19,837 bases of DNA from Deltaproteobacteria bacterium (lineage in GTDB: Bacteria; UBA10199; SPLOWO2-01-44-7), in NCBI GenBank assembly GCA_030688705.1, contig JAUYJH010000044.1:1-19837 (forward strand), in the 5' to 3' direction. The notes below the pieces were generated by a model. That model made no database searches. It had not been told where the DNA came from and worked only from the letters and a program-made list of their open reading frames with translations. This document shows, one piece after another, positions 13,306 to 19,837 of this stretch (position 1 is its first letter; each line of letters starts with the position of its first letter). Both the position numbers and the translations under genes were made by a program.

Positions 13306-14358
13306 TCAGGCTGTTTCGGCAACTTTGCGGAGCGTATTGATAATGGAAGAAAGCTGCGGGACCGAAGCCTGTTCAAGCGGTTCGGACAAACCGATGCCGG
13401 GAACGTTGGCGCCGGCCAGAAGGGTCGGCGGGGCTTCCAAATAATAAAAACAGTCTTCGGTAATGCGCCTTAAAATATGCTCCCCGTAATTGGTCACCTC
13501 GGTATCCTCATTCACCACAACAACACGCCCCGTTTTTTTGACCGAGTCAAAAATAGTCTTTTGGTCATAAGGAAAGAGGGTCCGCAGGTCGATCACTTCG
13601 CAGTCCACCCCCTCGTCAGCCAATTGGCGGGCCGCCTCCATGCACAAAGGGAGCATGCGGCCATAACTGATGACGCTGATATGTTCCCCCTCCAGGCGGA
13701 TTTTTGCTTTTCCCAAAGGCATTTTGGGGTCGCCCAAATCGGGCCATTTTGGTTTCCACTGGGAGCGGTCCCCCAGCGGGGCATCGATCATCTTGGAGAG
13801 TTCTTTCGGGTTTTCCGGCTCCCCCGGGATTTTTTCCTCTCCCTGGCTTCTAAGCAATGCCTTGGGAATGAGATACATGACCGGATTGGGGTCTTGAATG
13901 GCGGAGAGCATCAATCCATAGGCATCATAAGCGCAAGATGGCATGACGATTTTCCAGCCTTGAATGTGGGTCATGATCGATTCAAAGGAATGGGAATGAT
14001 AAATGGAGCCGTGAATGCCGGCGCCGACCGGTGTCATCACCACCATCGGAACCTGCCAAATACCATTGGAGCACCAAAGGGTGTTGCCGCACATTTTCAA
14101 CAGGTCGATGGTATTAAAGATGTAATCGGAAAACTGGATTTCGGCGACCGGCCTCTGGCCCGCTATGGCCAGCCCCATGGCACAACCGATAATCCCCCGC
14201 TCATCGAGCGGGGAATTCCACGCGTTTTTCAAGCCCTGCGTACAGGTAAAAACGCCCCCGAGCGGCGGACCGACATCTTCTCCGAAGATGTCTTTTACAC
14301 CGAGATTTTCTTCTCCGTAATGGAGTGCAAGCCGTATCGCCTGCGCCATGGTTGCCAT
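13306..14358 (-). CDS. 2-oxoacid dehydrogenase E1 component, beta subunit (branched-chain type likely)
   Basis: The 350-residue beta subunit of the thiamine-diphosphate E1 enzyme. GEDVG (26-30), GGVFTCTQGL (34-43), the segment AEIQFSDYIF (72-81) and GIHGSIYHSHS (114-124) resemble branched-chain 2-oxoacid dehydrogenase E1-beta more than pyruvate dehydrogenase. The transketolase C-terminal domain begins near 226. Residues about 172-218 form a Pro/Gly/Lys-rich insertion of about 35-40 residues that is not in typical E1-beta. The ATG at 14358 lies 6 bases after the E1-alpha stop without a clear ribosome site; a second ATG lies 9 bases downstream. It is the last gene of the dehydrogenase/lipoylation operon. 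Substrate assignment is inference; pyruvate or acetoin cannot be excluded. Confidence 0.88.
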   Translation of the reverse strand: MATMAQAIRLALHYGEENLGVKDIFGEDVGPPLGGVFTCTQGLKNAWNSPLDERGIIGCAMGLAIAGQRPVAEIQFSDYIFNTIDLLKMCGNTLWCSNGIWQVPMVVMTPVGAGIHGSIYHSHSFESIMTHIQGWKIVMPSCAYDAYGLMLSAIQDPNPVMYLIPKALLRSQGEEKIPGEPENPKELSKMIDAPLGDRSQWKPKWPDLGDPKMPLGKAKIRLEGEHISVISYGRMLPLCMEAARQLADEGVDCEVIDLRTLFPYDQKTIFDSVKKTGRVVVVNEDTEVTNYGEHILRRITEDCFYYLEAPPTLLAGANVPGIGLSEPLEQASVPQLSSIINTLRKVAETA

Positions 14359-14364
14359 ATTTAT

Positions 14365-15345
14365 TTAAACCAGTTCGGCATCTTTCCTGTCGACAAAAAC
14401 GTGATTAAAAATGGATGCCGGATCGGGTTTTGGTTCTTCCAAAACTTCAATCAATGCTTTTTTGGCCTCTTCTTCATATTTCTGCCGAATTTTTTGAAAA
14501 TCGGAATCCTTCATGATTTTTTTCTTTTTAAGCTGTTTTTCAAATTCCCGAATGCAGTCGGCCTCCCCGCCGACCCAATTGGCGCCGGATGCCGATGAAT
14601 GTCCGTAGAGTCTGGAGACAAAAACCTCCATCAAAAATGGTTTTCGTTCTTTGCGGACATAATGCATCGCTTTCTGCAAAGCCTCGTAAGATGTCAGCGG
14701 ATTATTTCCATTCACGGCGGCCGTCTTGATTCCAAAACCCTTTGCTCTCGCGGCAATGCCGCTTTTCGGATGGACCTCATTTTGCGGCGTGCTGATCCCC
14801 CAGCGGTTGTTTGTAACGATAATCAAAATAGGGAGTTCGCGATTTTTGCGGGAAGACCACAAGAGACAGCTTTGAAATTCCCCCTCGGCCGTTCCGGCAT
14901 CGCCGCCGGTTACGATGGTAATGCCTTTCGCCTTGTTGCGCGCTTGTGCCACGCCGGTGCCGATGCAAAAAGCGTATTGAACCTCAATGGGGCTTGTCAC
15001 ATTGACGACGTTCCATTCCTTGACGGCAAAATGGTTCACGAAATTGCGCCCGCCGGAATAGGGATCTGCCGCCACATTGTGCATTTGGCGGATCACATCG
15101 ATCATCTTGGCCCCCATCGTCAAAAGAGTGGCCGATTGGCGATAATGAAAATGGAGAAAATCGTGATTGAGGCCTTCGCCTTTGTTGATCAACAACCCCA
15201 GCGGTACATTAAAAGCCTCTTCACCGGGGCCGCCGATCCAGAAAAACCCCTGCCCCGATTTGTTCATTTTGATGAGACGCTCTTCCAAAACGCGCGTCTT
15301 TACCATCAGCTCATAGATTTTTTTCTGTTCTTTAGAAGAAAGCAT
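14365..15345 (-). CDS. 2-oxoacid dehydrogenase E1 component, alpha subunit
   Basis: The 326-residue thiamine-diphosphate-binding subunit that decarboxylates a 2-oxoacid and passes the acyl group to lipoyl-E2. The ThDP motif runs from about Gly148-Asp149 to Asn179-Asn180 (TNNRWGIST). The usual GDGA is GDAG here, so the third glycine is Ala. YGHSSASGA (248-255) corresponds to the active-site His loop (His249). The alpha-type N-terminus (KTRVLEERLIKMNKSGQGFFW) is typical. The ATG overlaps the lipB 3' end by 14 bases and lacks a Shine-Dalgarno, which suggests coupling. E1-beta follows after 6 bases. A branched-chain substrate is favoured by the partner subunit, with moderate certainty. Confidence 0.88.
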   Translation of the reverse strand: MLSSKEQKKIYELMVKTRVLEERLIKMNKSGQGFFWIGGPGEEAFNVPLGLLINKGEGLNHDFLHFHYRQSATLLTMGAKMIDVIRQMHNVAADPYSGGRNFVNHFAVKEWNVVNVTSPIEVQYAFCIGTGVAQARNKAKGITIVTGGDAGTAEGEFQSCLLWSSRKNRELPILIIVTNNRWGISTPQNEVHPKSGIAARAKGFGIKTAAVNGNNPLTSYEALQKAMHYVRKERKPFLMEVFVSRLYGHSSASGANWVGGEADCIREFEKQLKKKKIMKDSDFQKIRQKYEEEAKKALIEVLEEPKPDPASIFNHVFVDRKDAELV

Positions 15346-16042
15346 AATTTAATTTTTCGATAATATTCTTTTTCAAATCCACTTTGCAAACAGCGTGCCC
15401 CAATTCTTTGAGTGATGTGATGTTGTCCCCCGCCATGCCGCATGGCTGCGCGTTTTTAAACGGGGCCAAATCGCAATCGACATTGAGCGCGAATCCGTGA
15501 AAAGCGACCCACCTCCTAACGGCAATCCCCATGGAGATCAACTTTTTTCCGCCCCCCCCTTCAGGGCCGACCCAAACACCGGCACGGCACTCTTCACGAT
15601 AATGAGCGGTCACTCCGTAATCGGCCAACACAGAAATCAAAATATTTTCAAGTTTTCTTAAATATTGAGGGATGCTCATCTTGCGCTTTCCCAAATTCAA
15701 AATCGGATAACCAACAATTTGTCCAGGACCGTGGTAGGTCAAACCTCCTCCTCTTTCGATATCGACCACCGGGATGGAACTCCCCAAAGGACGTTCATGA
15801 GGCTTGGTGGAACGCCCACAAGTATAGACAGGAAAATGTTCCGTAATAATAATGAGTTCGCTTCTATTATTTAAAGCAATATCTGAGACAATTTGCAGTT
15901 GTAATTGATGCACCGAAGCATAGTCCGACTGTCCCAAATCTAAACAGGGGACGTTCCCTCGGATTTTTGACGCTTTTTGAAAAACCGTCAAAATTTTGGG
16001 GGAACGTCCCCTACTTTTGGAAAATGTGGATTGCTGTTCCAT
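15332..16042 (-). CDS. lipB: Octanoyltransferase (lipoate biosynthesis)
   Basis: Transfers octanoyl from acyl carrier protein to the lipoyl-domain lysine, the first step of de novo lipoylation, followed by LipA. The 236 residues show the family block RGGGLTYHGPGQ (97-108), the conserved lysine near 167 (KKLISMGIAV), FHGFALNV (181-188) and the catalytic Cys201 in PCGMAG. Family similarity begins near residue 33 (CLDLGQSDY). Residues 11-33 before it are encoded by a 67-bp palindrome (15946-16012). The ATG is supported by GGAGG 6 bases upstream and no other ATG is available, so the palindrome is translated. The gene overlaps lpdA by 32 bases and E1-alpha by 14. Confidence 0.93.
   Translation of the reverse strand: MEQQSTFSKSRGRSPKILTVFQKASKIRGNVPCLDLGQSDYASVHQLQLQIVSDIALNNRSELIIITEHFPVYTCGRSTKPHERPLGSSIPVVDIERGGGLTYHGPGQIVGYPILNLGKRKMSIPQYLRKLENILISVLADYGVTAHYREECRAGVWVGPEGGGGKKLISMGIAVRRWVAFHGFALNVDCDLAPFKNAQPCGMAGDNITSLKELGHAVCKVDLKKNIIEKLNYAFF
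15946..16012. repeat. 67-bp near-perfect palindrome across the lpdA stop and lipB N-terminus
   Basis: Arms of 33 bases around a central G at 15979, with about 28 of 33 positions complementary. The outer stem is AGGGGACGTTCCC/GGGAACGTCCCCT, the middle stem TTTTGACG/CGTCAAAA and the inner stem TTTTT/AAAAA. It encodes lipB residues 11-33 and provides two bases of the lpdA TAG stop. In RNA it would form a long hairpin just after lipB translation begins. Confidence 0.88.
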
Positions 16043-17405
16043 GAATGGCCTCCGCCGCCTCCATTAAAGTTTCTGTCAACGTGGGATGGGGATGGACGGT
16101 CCTCGCAATATCTTCCGATGTCGCCCCCATCTCTATCGCCAAAGCCGCTTCACCAATCAAACTCGATGCCCCCGCGCCGACAATTTGCACACCCAACACC
16201 AAATCCGTTTTGGCATCCGCTACGATTTTTACAAAACCGTCGGTCTCTCCTGCCGCCAAGGCTTTTCCGGAAGCAACAAACGGAAATTTCCCCGATTTTA
16301 TTTCATAGCCTTCGGCCTTGGCCTGTTTTTCATCCAGCCCAACGGTTGCAATTTCCGGCGTTGTAAAAATCACCGCCGGCATCGCGCGTACATCGTACAA
16401 TTCTCTTTTGCCGGCAATGACCGCCGCGGCAACAAACCCCTCTTTGCTCGCCTTGTGGGCCAGCATCGGTTGACCCGCGCAATCGCCGATCGCGTAAATG
16501 CCATCGATATTGGTTTTGAGTTGGTCGTTTACCTTGATGAATCCTTTCCCGTCCAACTGGACCCCTATTTTTTCGAGCCCCAAATTTTTTGTGTTGGGGA
16601 TTCTGCCGACCGCCACAATCACTTTGTCCGCCGAGAGGGTTTCTGGCTTCCCTTCTTTTTCAACCGTCACCTCGGCCTTTCCCTGCACCGCTTTCCAGCC
16701 GACCGCCTTTGTATTCAAAAAAACTTTTACATCGCGGCGTTTCAGTTCTCTGGCAACGACTTGTACCAAATCGGGGTCGGTTCCCGGAAGCAGCAAAGCC
16801 GTTGCTTCCACCACCGTCACCGCGGAACCCAAACCGGCATAAAGAGAACCGATTTCAAGACCGATATACCCCCCCCCGATCACGCAAAGCTGTTTTGGAA
16901 TTTCGGTATAATTGAGGGCCTCGGTCGATGTGCCGATGGATTGCCCATCCGGTTTAAAACCGGGTATCTGGATCGAAGAAGAGCCGGTCGCCACAATGGC
17001 GGCATCAAACGCAACCGTCTCTTCTTTGTCCCCTTTAACAAGAAGCTCCCGTCTCGTTTGAAATGAGGCTTCGCCTTTAATCAAATCAATCTTGTGGGCT
17101 TTAAGCAGGCCTGCAATGCCGCCGGTCAAACGCTTTACAATTCCCTCTTTCCACTCTTGCAACTTTTTTGGATGGAGGGTGATTCCCTTAAGGGTGATGC
17201 CCATCTCCTCTGTATGATGCATTTGATGATAGACTTCAGAGGCGTGGATCATCGCTTTGGAAGGAATACAGCCGACATTGAGGCAGACCCCGCCGACATT
17301 TTCTTTTTCAATGATGACCACTTTTTTGCCGTATTGCGCCAGGCGGATGGCGGCGACATAACCCCCCGGGCCGGCGCCGATCACGGCGACATCATATTTC
17401 AACAT
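16011..17405 (-). CDS. lpdA: Dihydrolipoyl dehydrogenase (E3)
   Basis: FAD-dependent enzyme that reoxidises the dihydrolipoyl group of E2 and reduces NAD+. The 464 residues show the FAD-binding fold VIGAGPGG (8-15), redox disulfide Cys41/Cys46 (GGVCLNVGCIPSKA), the NAD fold VIGGGYIGLEIG near 170-180, the second FAD motif GIYAIGDCAG, and the C-terminal catalytic pair His440/Glu445 (HPTLTE). I placed the start at the ATG at 17405 because GGAG lies 6 bases upstream and the family begins with this MLKYDVAVIG. A longer frame from 17435 would overlap E2 further. It overlaps E2 by 14 bases and lipB by 32. The TAG stop lies at the edge of a palindromic repeat. Confidence 0.95.
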   Translation of the reverse strand: MLKYDVAVIGAGPGGYVAAIRLAQYGKKVVIIEKENVGGVCLNVGCIPSKAMIHASEVYHQMHHTEEMGITLKGITLHPKKLQEWKEGIVKRLTGGIAGLLKAHKIDLIKGEASFQTRRELLVKGDKEETVAFDAAIVATGSSSIQIPGFKPDGQSIGTSTEALNYTEIPKQLCVIGGGYIGLEIGSLYAGLGSAVTVVEATALLLPGTDPDLVQVVARELKRRDVKVFLNTKAVGWKAVQGKAEVTVEKEGKPETLSADKVIVAVGRIPNTKNLGLEKIGVQLDGKGFIKVNDQLKTNIDGIYAIGDCAGQPMLAHKASKEGFVAAAVIAGKRELYDVRAMPAVIFTTPEIATVGLDEKQAKAEGYEIKSGKFPFVASGKALAAGETDGFVKIVADAKTDLVLGVQIVGAGASSLIGEAALAIEMGATSEDIARTVHPHPTLTETLMEAAEAIHGTAIHIFQK

Positions 17406-18732
17406 AAAGTTCTCCGGGATGCTCGATGCAGGCAATGACTTCTTTCAAAAAAGCGGCGACTTCGGCCCCGTCAACCACGCGGTGATCCCCGGAAATCGAG
17501 ATAAACATCATATTGCGAATGACCACTTCTCCCTCTTTTGCCACCGGGGTCGGCTTGATTTTATGAAGGCCCATGATGGCGACTTCGGGATAATTCACAA
17601 CCGGCGCCGAAAAAACACCGCCGATAGAGCCGATATTGGTGATGGTGAACGTCCCCCCCTTTAAATCTTCAAGGGAAATTTTACGGGCGCGTGCCGCGTC
17701 GCTCAATCGGCTGATCTCTTTTGCAATGGCGATAATGCTCAATTGATCGGCATTTTTCACGACGGGGACAATCAGCCCCTCTTCTGTGGCTACCGCCACT
17801 CCGATATTAAAATATTTTTTCAGGACGATCTCGCCGCTCCCTTCATCCAGAGAAGAATTCATCATCGGAAATTTTTTCAGGCCATGAATCACCGCTTTGA
17901 TGATGTAGGGAAGGTACGTCAATTTGACCCCAGCCGCTTGGGCGCTTTTCTTGGCCTCGTCGCGCAACGCCATCAGCTCCGTAAAATCGGCTTCATCGAC
18001 ATGGGTAAAATGAGCGGCGGTCTTGCGAGACAAAACCATATGTTCCGCAATTTTGCGCCGCAGCCCTTTGAGAGGAATGCGTTCTTCTTCCCCGAAGGAA
18101 GGAAGTTTTGGCCCTTCGACGGGCTCAGGGCGAGCGGTTGTAGAAACCGCTCGTGGTGAGCCTTCGACGCCCGCTCGTGGTGAGCTTGTCGAACCACGAC
18201 GCACATAAGCCTGCACATCCGATTTGGTAATTTTTCCCCCAGCCCCGCTCCCTTTCACGGCATCCAGGTCGACATGCATTTCTCTGGCCATCTGCCGAAT
18301 CATCGGAGAGGCAAGGGCTTTGGTGGCCTTGACTTCTGTTTCTTTGTCATTGCGAGCGGCCGCAGGACGCGAAGCAATCTCTCGTTTGTCATCGCGTTTT
18401 TCCACTAGGGATTGCTTCGGGGCTTCGCCCCTCGCAATGACACCCGGTTCTCTCTCTTCTTTCTTTTGGTCCCTGGTCCCTGGTCCCTGGTCCTTTGTCC
18501 CTTCCGTCGCAATTTCCGCCATTGCTTGCCCTACTTTGGCAATCTCTCCCTCTTTCACCAAAATTTTTTCCAAAATTCCGTCTCGCGGCGAGGGAATCTC
18601 CATGGTCGCTTTGTCGGTCATGATTTCAACCAAATGCTGATCGTGGGAAATTTTATCCCCCTCCTTTACCAGCCATTTGACGATTTCTCCCTCTTGAACC
18701 CCTTCACCGAGATCCGGCATTTTCCATTCCAT
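17392..18732 (-). CDS. 2-oxoacid dehydrogenase E2 (dihydrolipoyl acyltransferase) with repeat-derived linkers
   Basis: Core acyltransferase of the complex, 446 residues. Lipoyl domain 1-76 has the lipoylated Lys41 in TDKAT. The E1/E3 peripheral-subunit binding domain lies at about 139-177 (ASPMIRQMAREMHVDLDAVKGSG). The catalytic domain spans about 217-446 with active-site His417 and Asp421 in DHRVVDG. Both interdomain linkers are mostly translated repeats: residues 78-89 from a heptanucleotide array, 98-129 from a 96-bp palindrome and 178-207 from a third element, about 74 residues in all, rather than the usual Ala/Pro-rich sequence. The ATG at 18732 is supported by GGAGGT 4 bases upstream. 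A longer frame from 18879 runs back over lipA and a repeat array and is rejected. It lies 19 bases after lipA and overlaps lpdA by 14. Confidence 0.94.
   Translation of the reverse strand: MEWKMPDLGEGVQEGEIVKWLVKEGDKISHDQHLVEIMTDKATMEIPSPRDGILEKILVKEGEIAKVGQAMAEIATEGTKDQGPGTRDQKKEEREPGVIARGEAPKQSLVEKRDDKREIASRPAAARNDKETEVKATKALASPMIRQMAREMHVDLDAVKGSGAGGKITKSDVQAYVRRGSTSSPRAGVEGSPRAVSTTARPEPVEGPKLPSFGEEERIPLKGLRRKIAEHMVLSRKTAAHFTHVDEADFTELMALRDEAKKSAQAAGVKLTYLPYIIKAVIHGLKKFPMMNSSLDEGSGEIVLKKYFNIGVAVATEEGLIVPVVKNADQLSIIAIAKEISRLSDAARARKISLEDLKGGTFTITNIGSIGGVFSAPVVNYPEVAIMGLHKIKPTPVAKEGEVVIRNMMFISISGDHRVVDGAEVAAFLKEVIACIEHPGELYVEI
18112..18199. repeat. Palindromic repeat in E2 linker 2
   Basis: Contains the inverted pair CGAGCGGTT (18131-18139)/AACCGCTCG (18145-18153), extended with partial matches to 18122-18162. 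A direct repeat of CCGCTCGTGGTGAGC with TTCGAC-type ends follows. It is related to the amidase repeat at 1074-1100 and encodes E2 residues 178-207. Confidence 0.75.
18346..18441. repeat. 96-bp inverted-repeat element in E2 linker 1
   Basis: Perfect 11-bp ends GTCATTGCGAG (18346-18356) and CTCGCAATGAC (18431-18441), with internal complementary motifs GAAGCAATC/GATTGCTTC. Its length is an exact multiple of three (32 codons), and it is read without a stop as E2 residues 98-129. Confidence 0.85.
18468..18501. repeat. Heptanucleotide repeat in E2 linker 1
   Basis: Nearly five units of the 7-bp motif GGTCCCT ending CTTTGTCCC, the same ending as the rnr copy at 4222-4255. It is read as E2 residues 78-89 (GTKDQGPGTRDQ), directly after the lipoyl domain. 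Confidence 0.8.
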
Positions 18733-18744
18733 ACTACCTCCAGA

Positions 18745-18812
18745 ACGTACGCTAGTACGATCGTACGATCGTACGATCGAGAGTACGAGAGTCCGAGCGT
18801 ACGAACGTACGA
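18745..18812. repeat. CGTACGAT-type tandem array between lipA and E2
   Basis: About 68 bases of degenerate 8-bp units (CGTACGAT, then CGAGAGTACGAGAG variants, then CGTACGAACGTACGA), strongly self-complementary. It encodes the last 19 or so residues and TAG stop of lipA and ends just before the E2 ribosome site. Confidence 0.8.
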
Positions 18813-19714
18813 ATAAAATATTCCCCTGCTTTATAGGAACTGCGCACCAAAGGACCTGAAGCGACATATTCAAACCCAAAAGTTTCTCCCCACTTTTTGA
18901 AATAATCGAATTTTTCGGGACTCACATATTCTTTTACCGGCAAATGTTTTGAGGATGGCCGCAAATACTGCCCTAAGGTCAAAAAAGAGACTTGCGCTTG
19001 ACGCAGATCATCCATCGCTTCTAAAACTTCGTCGTCTTGTTCCCCCAGCCCCAGCATGAGCGATGACTTGGTAAAAATATTGGGATATTTTTCCCGCACA
19101 AAGTTCAAAACTTTTAAAGATTGATCATAAGCGGCCCTTGGGTCCCGAACGGTCGGCGTTAAACGGCGCACCGTTTCCAAATTGTGGGCAAAAACATGCG
19201 GGTTGGCATCGGCAACTATCGCGGCTTGGGCGCAATTTCCCATAAAATCGGGGGTCAAGACCTCCACAATCAGATCGGGATGGTCGTCTCTTGCCTGTTG
19301 GATGACCCTTGCAAAATGTCTGGAACCGCCATCGGGCAAATCGTCCCGATTCACCGATGTGATGACGACATATTCCAGATTCATGATGCCGATCGAATCA
19401 GAGACTTTTTTCGGCTCCTCATTATCGAGGACAATCCCATTTTTGGCGGTCTTGACGGCGCAAAAACGACAGCCACGGGTGCATAAATCCCCCATAATCA
19501 TGAAAGTGGCGGTGCCGCCGTTCCAACACTCCCCCACATTGGGACAATGGGCCTCTTCGCAGACGGTATAGAGGCGGCGCTCTTTTAATGTCTCCTTGAT
19601 GCGGCCGTAATTAAGCCCGCCGGGGGCTTTCACTTTAAGCCAATCGGGTTTTCTTTGAGGCCCATTCGGCTCGCGTCGCTCGCTCAGGGCAGGTGTAAAT
19701 GCAGGAAGTTGCAT
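18752..19714 (-). CDS. lipA: Lipoyl synthase (radical SAM)
   Basis: Inserts two sulfurs into the octanoyl group made by LipB, giving lipoyl-E2. The 320 residues have the auxiliary 4Fe-4S cluster motif Cys52-x4-Cys57-x5-Cys63, the radical-SAM motif Cys78-x3-Cys82-x2-Cys85 (CTRGCRFC) and the conserved C-terminal Arg291-Ser-Ser-Tyr294 whose serine ligates the auxiliary cluster. Residues about 302-320 (RTFVRSDSRTLDRTIVRSY) lie beyond the usual end and are encoded by the CGTACG array. Residues 9-19 also look repeat-derived. The ATG has AAGGA 6 bases upstream. It is the first gene of the lipoylation/2-oxoacid dehydrogenase operon, and E2 starts 19 bases after its stop. Confidence 0.94.
   Translation of the reverse strand: MQLPAFTPALSERREPNGPQRKPDWLKVKAPGGLNYGRIKETLKERRLYTVCEEAHCPNVGECWNGGTATFMIMGDLCTRGCRFCAVKTAKNGIVLDNEEPKKVSDSIGIMNLEYVVITSVNRDDLPDGGSRHFARVIQQARDDHPDLIVEVLTPDFMGNCAQAAIVADANPHVFAHNLETVRRLTPTVRDPRAAYDQSLKVLNFVREKYPNIFTKSSLMLGLGEQDDEVLEAMDDLRQAQVSFLTLGQYLRPSSKHLPVKEYVSPEKFDYFKKWGETFGFEYVASGPLVRSSYKAGEYFIRTFVRSDSRTLDRTIVRSY
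19659..19692. repeat. Possible repeat fragment in the lipA N-terminus
   Basis: TTCGGCTCGCGTCGCTCGCTCAGGGC resembles the GAGCGAAGCGA/CTGAG-type dispersed elements seen at 1962-2043 and 18112-18199. It encodes the non-conserved LipA residues at about 8-19 (PALSERREPNGP). The resemblance is short and partial. Confidence 0.4.
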
Positions 19715-19797
19715 GAGTTTCCTTTGCGCGGCGCAAGGTAACCATACCTTCCGAACCCGTCAACCCAAAACTCATAAGGTGTGGTAGCTCAATGAAA

Positions 19798-19834
19798 ATG
19801 TCAGGGTTTAACAGATCAGTGATTATGTCAGGGT
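19798..19834. repeat. Direct repeat ATGTCAGGGT x2 at the window edge
   Basis: ATGTCAGGGT occurs at 19798-19807 and again at 19825-19834, 27 bp apart, upstream of lipA. Multiple short direct repeats are typical of the ends of some insertion sequences, for example the IS21 family, and also of regulator sites. The window ends here, so neither can be chosen. The rest of 19715-19797 holds a weak minus-strand TTGACG-like -35 for lipA and nothing else clear. Confidence 0.4.
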
Positions 19835-19837
19835 ATG

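Noticed and set aside
13477..14598. A 373-codon plus-strand frame opposite E1-beta and E1-alpha
   Set aside because: It is antisense to two confident genes, has no domain and crosses their junction.
16086..17066. A 326-codon plus-strand frame opposite lpdA
   Set aside because: The minus strand carries a full dihydrolipoyl dehydrogenase. The plus frame is His/Arg/Phe-rich antisense translation.
18745..18812. The CGTACG array as a CRISPR array
   Set aside because: Units are about 8 bp and contiguous without spacers, so this is a simple tandem repeat.
18733..18879. A 49-residue N-terminal extension of E2
   Set aside because: It is read through the lipA 3' end and the CGTACG array. The ATG at 18732 has a strong GGAGGT site and the standard lipoyl-domain start.

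Overview
The window is about 20 kb of chromosomal DNA at roughly 50% GC, with densely packed genes. A Gram-negative host is indicated by an OmpA-type outer-membrane protein, a lipoprotein metal receptor and phosphatidylethanolamine synthesis. The mixture of families and the many short palindromic repeats suggest a deltaproteobacterium-like or related candidate lineage. No marker here fixes the taxonomy.

Layout. (1) 80-1953, minus: a Cys-rich zinc-binding protein, a TPR plus Amidase_3 cell-wall amidase and a small membrane protein. (2) 2034-5793, minus: RNase R, a YdcH-like protein, phosphatidylserine decarboxylase and phosphatidylserine synthase, with tight spacing that suggests one operon. 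(3) 5841-7119, plus: an acidic zinc ribbon, tRNA-Leu(CAG) and an EamA transporter whose 3' end overlaps a convergent PQ-loop-like gene. (4) 7039-11752: a metal-uptake locus. A TroA/YtgA-type receptor, its ATPase and two permeases run on the minus strand. mntR is divergent, with two 16-bp operator-like palindromes between. One permease carries a C-terminal DtxR/MntR-type domain, and the gene order matches ytgA-ytgB-ytgCR-ytgD of Chlamydia. (5) 11868-13247, minus: an OmpA-family porin with its own near-consensus promoter. (6) 13306-19714, minus: lipA, E2, lpdA, lipB, E1-alpha and E1-beta. This is a complete 2-oxoacid dehydrogenase complex together with both enzymes of de novo lipoylation, in one overlapping operon.

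The two most notable signals are these. First, the permease-repressor fusion sits next to a free MntR and paired operators, so metal import and transcriptional control appear physically linked. Second, at least five kinds of short repeat occur about eleven times, mostly inside genes and read through in frame. They fill both flexible linkers of E2, two RNase R loops, the amidase linker, the OmpA signal peptide, the LipB N-terminus and the LipA C-terminus. This resembles the in-frame palindromic elements described in Rickettsia genes.

No gene-free stretch exceeds 300 bases. Bases 1-79 show nothing recognisable. Bases 19715-19837 hold the lipA upstream region and two copies of a 10-bp direct repeat at the window edge.
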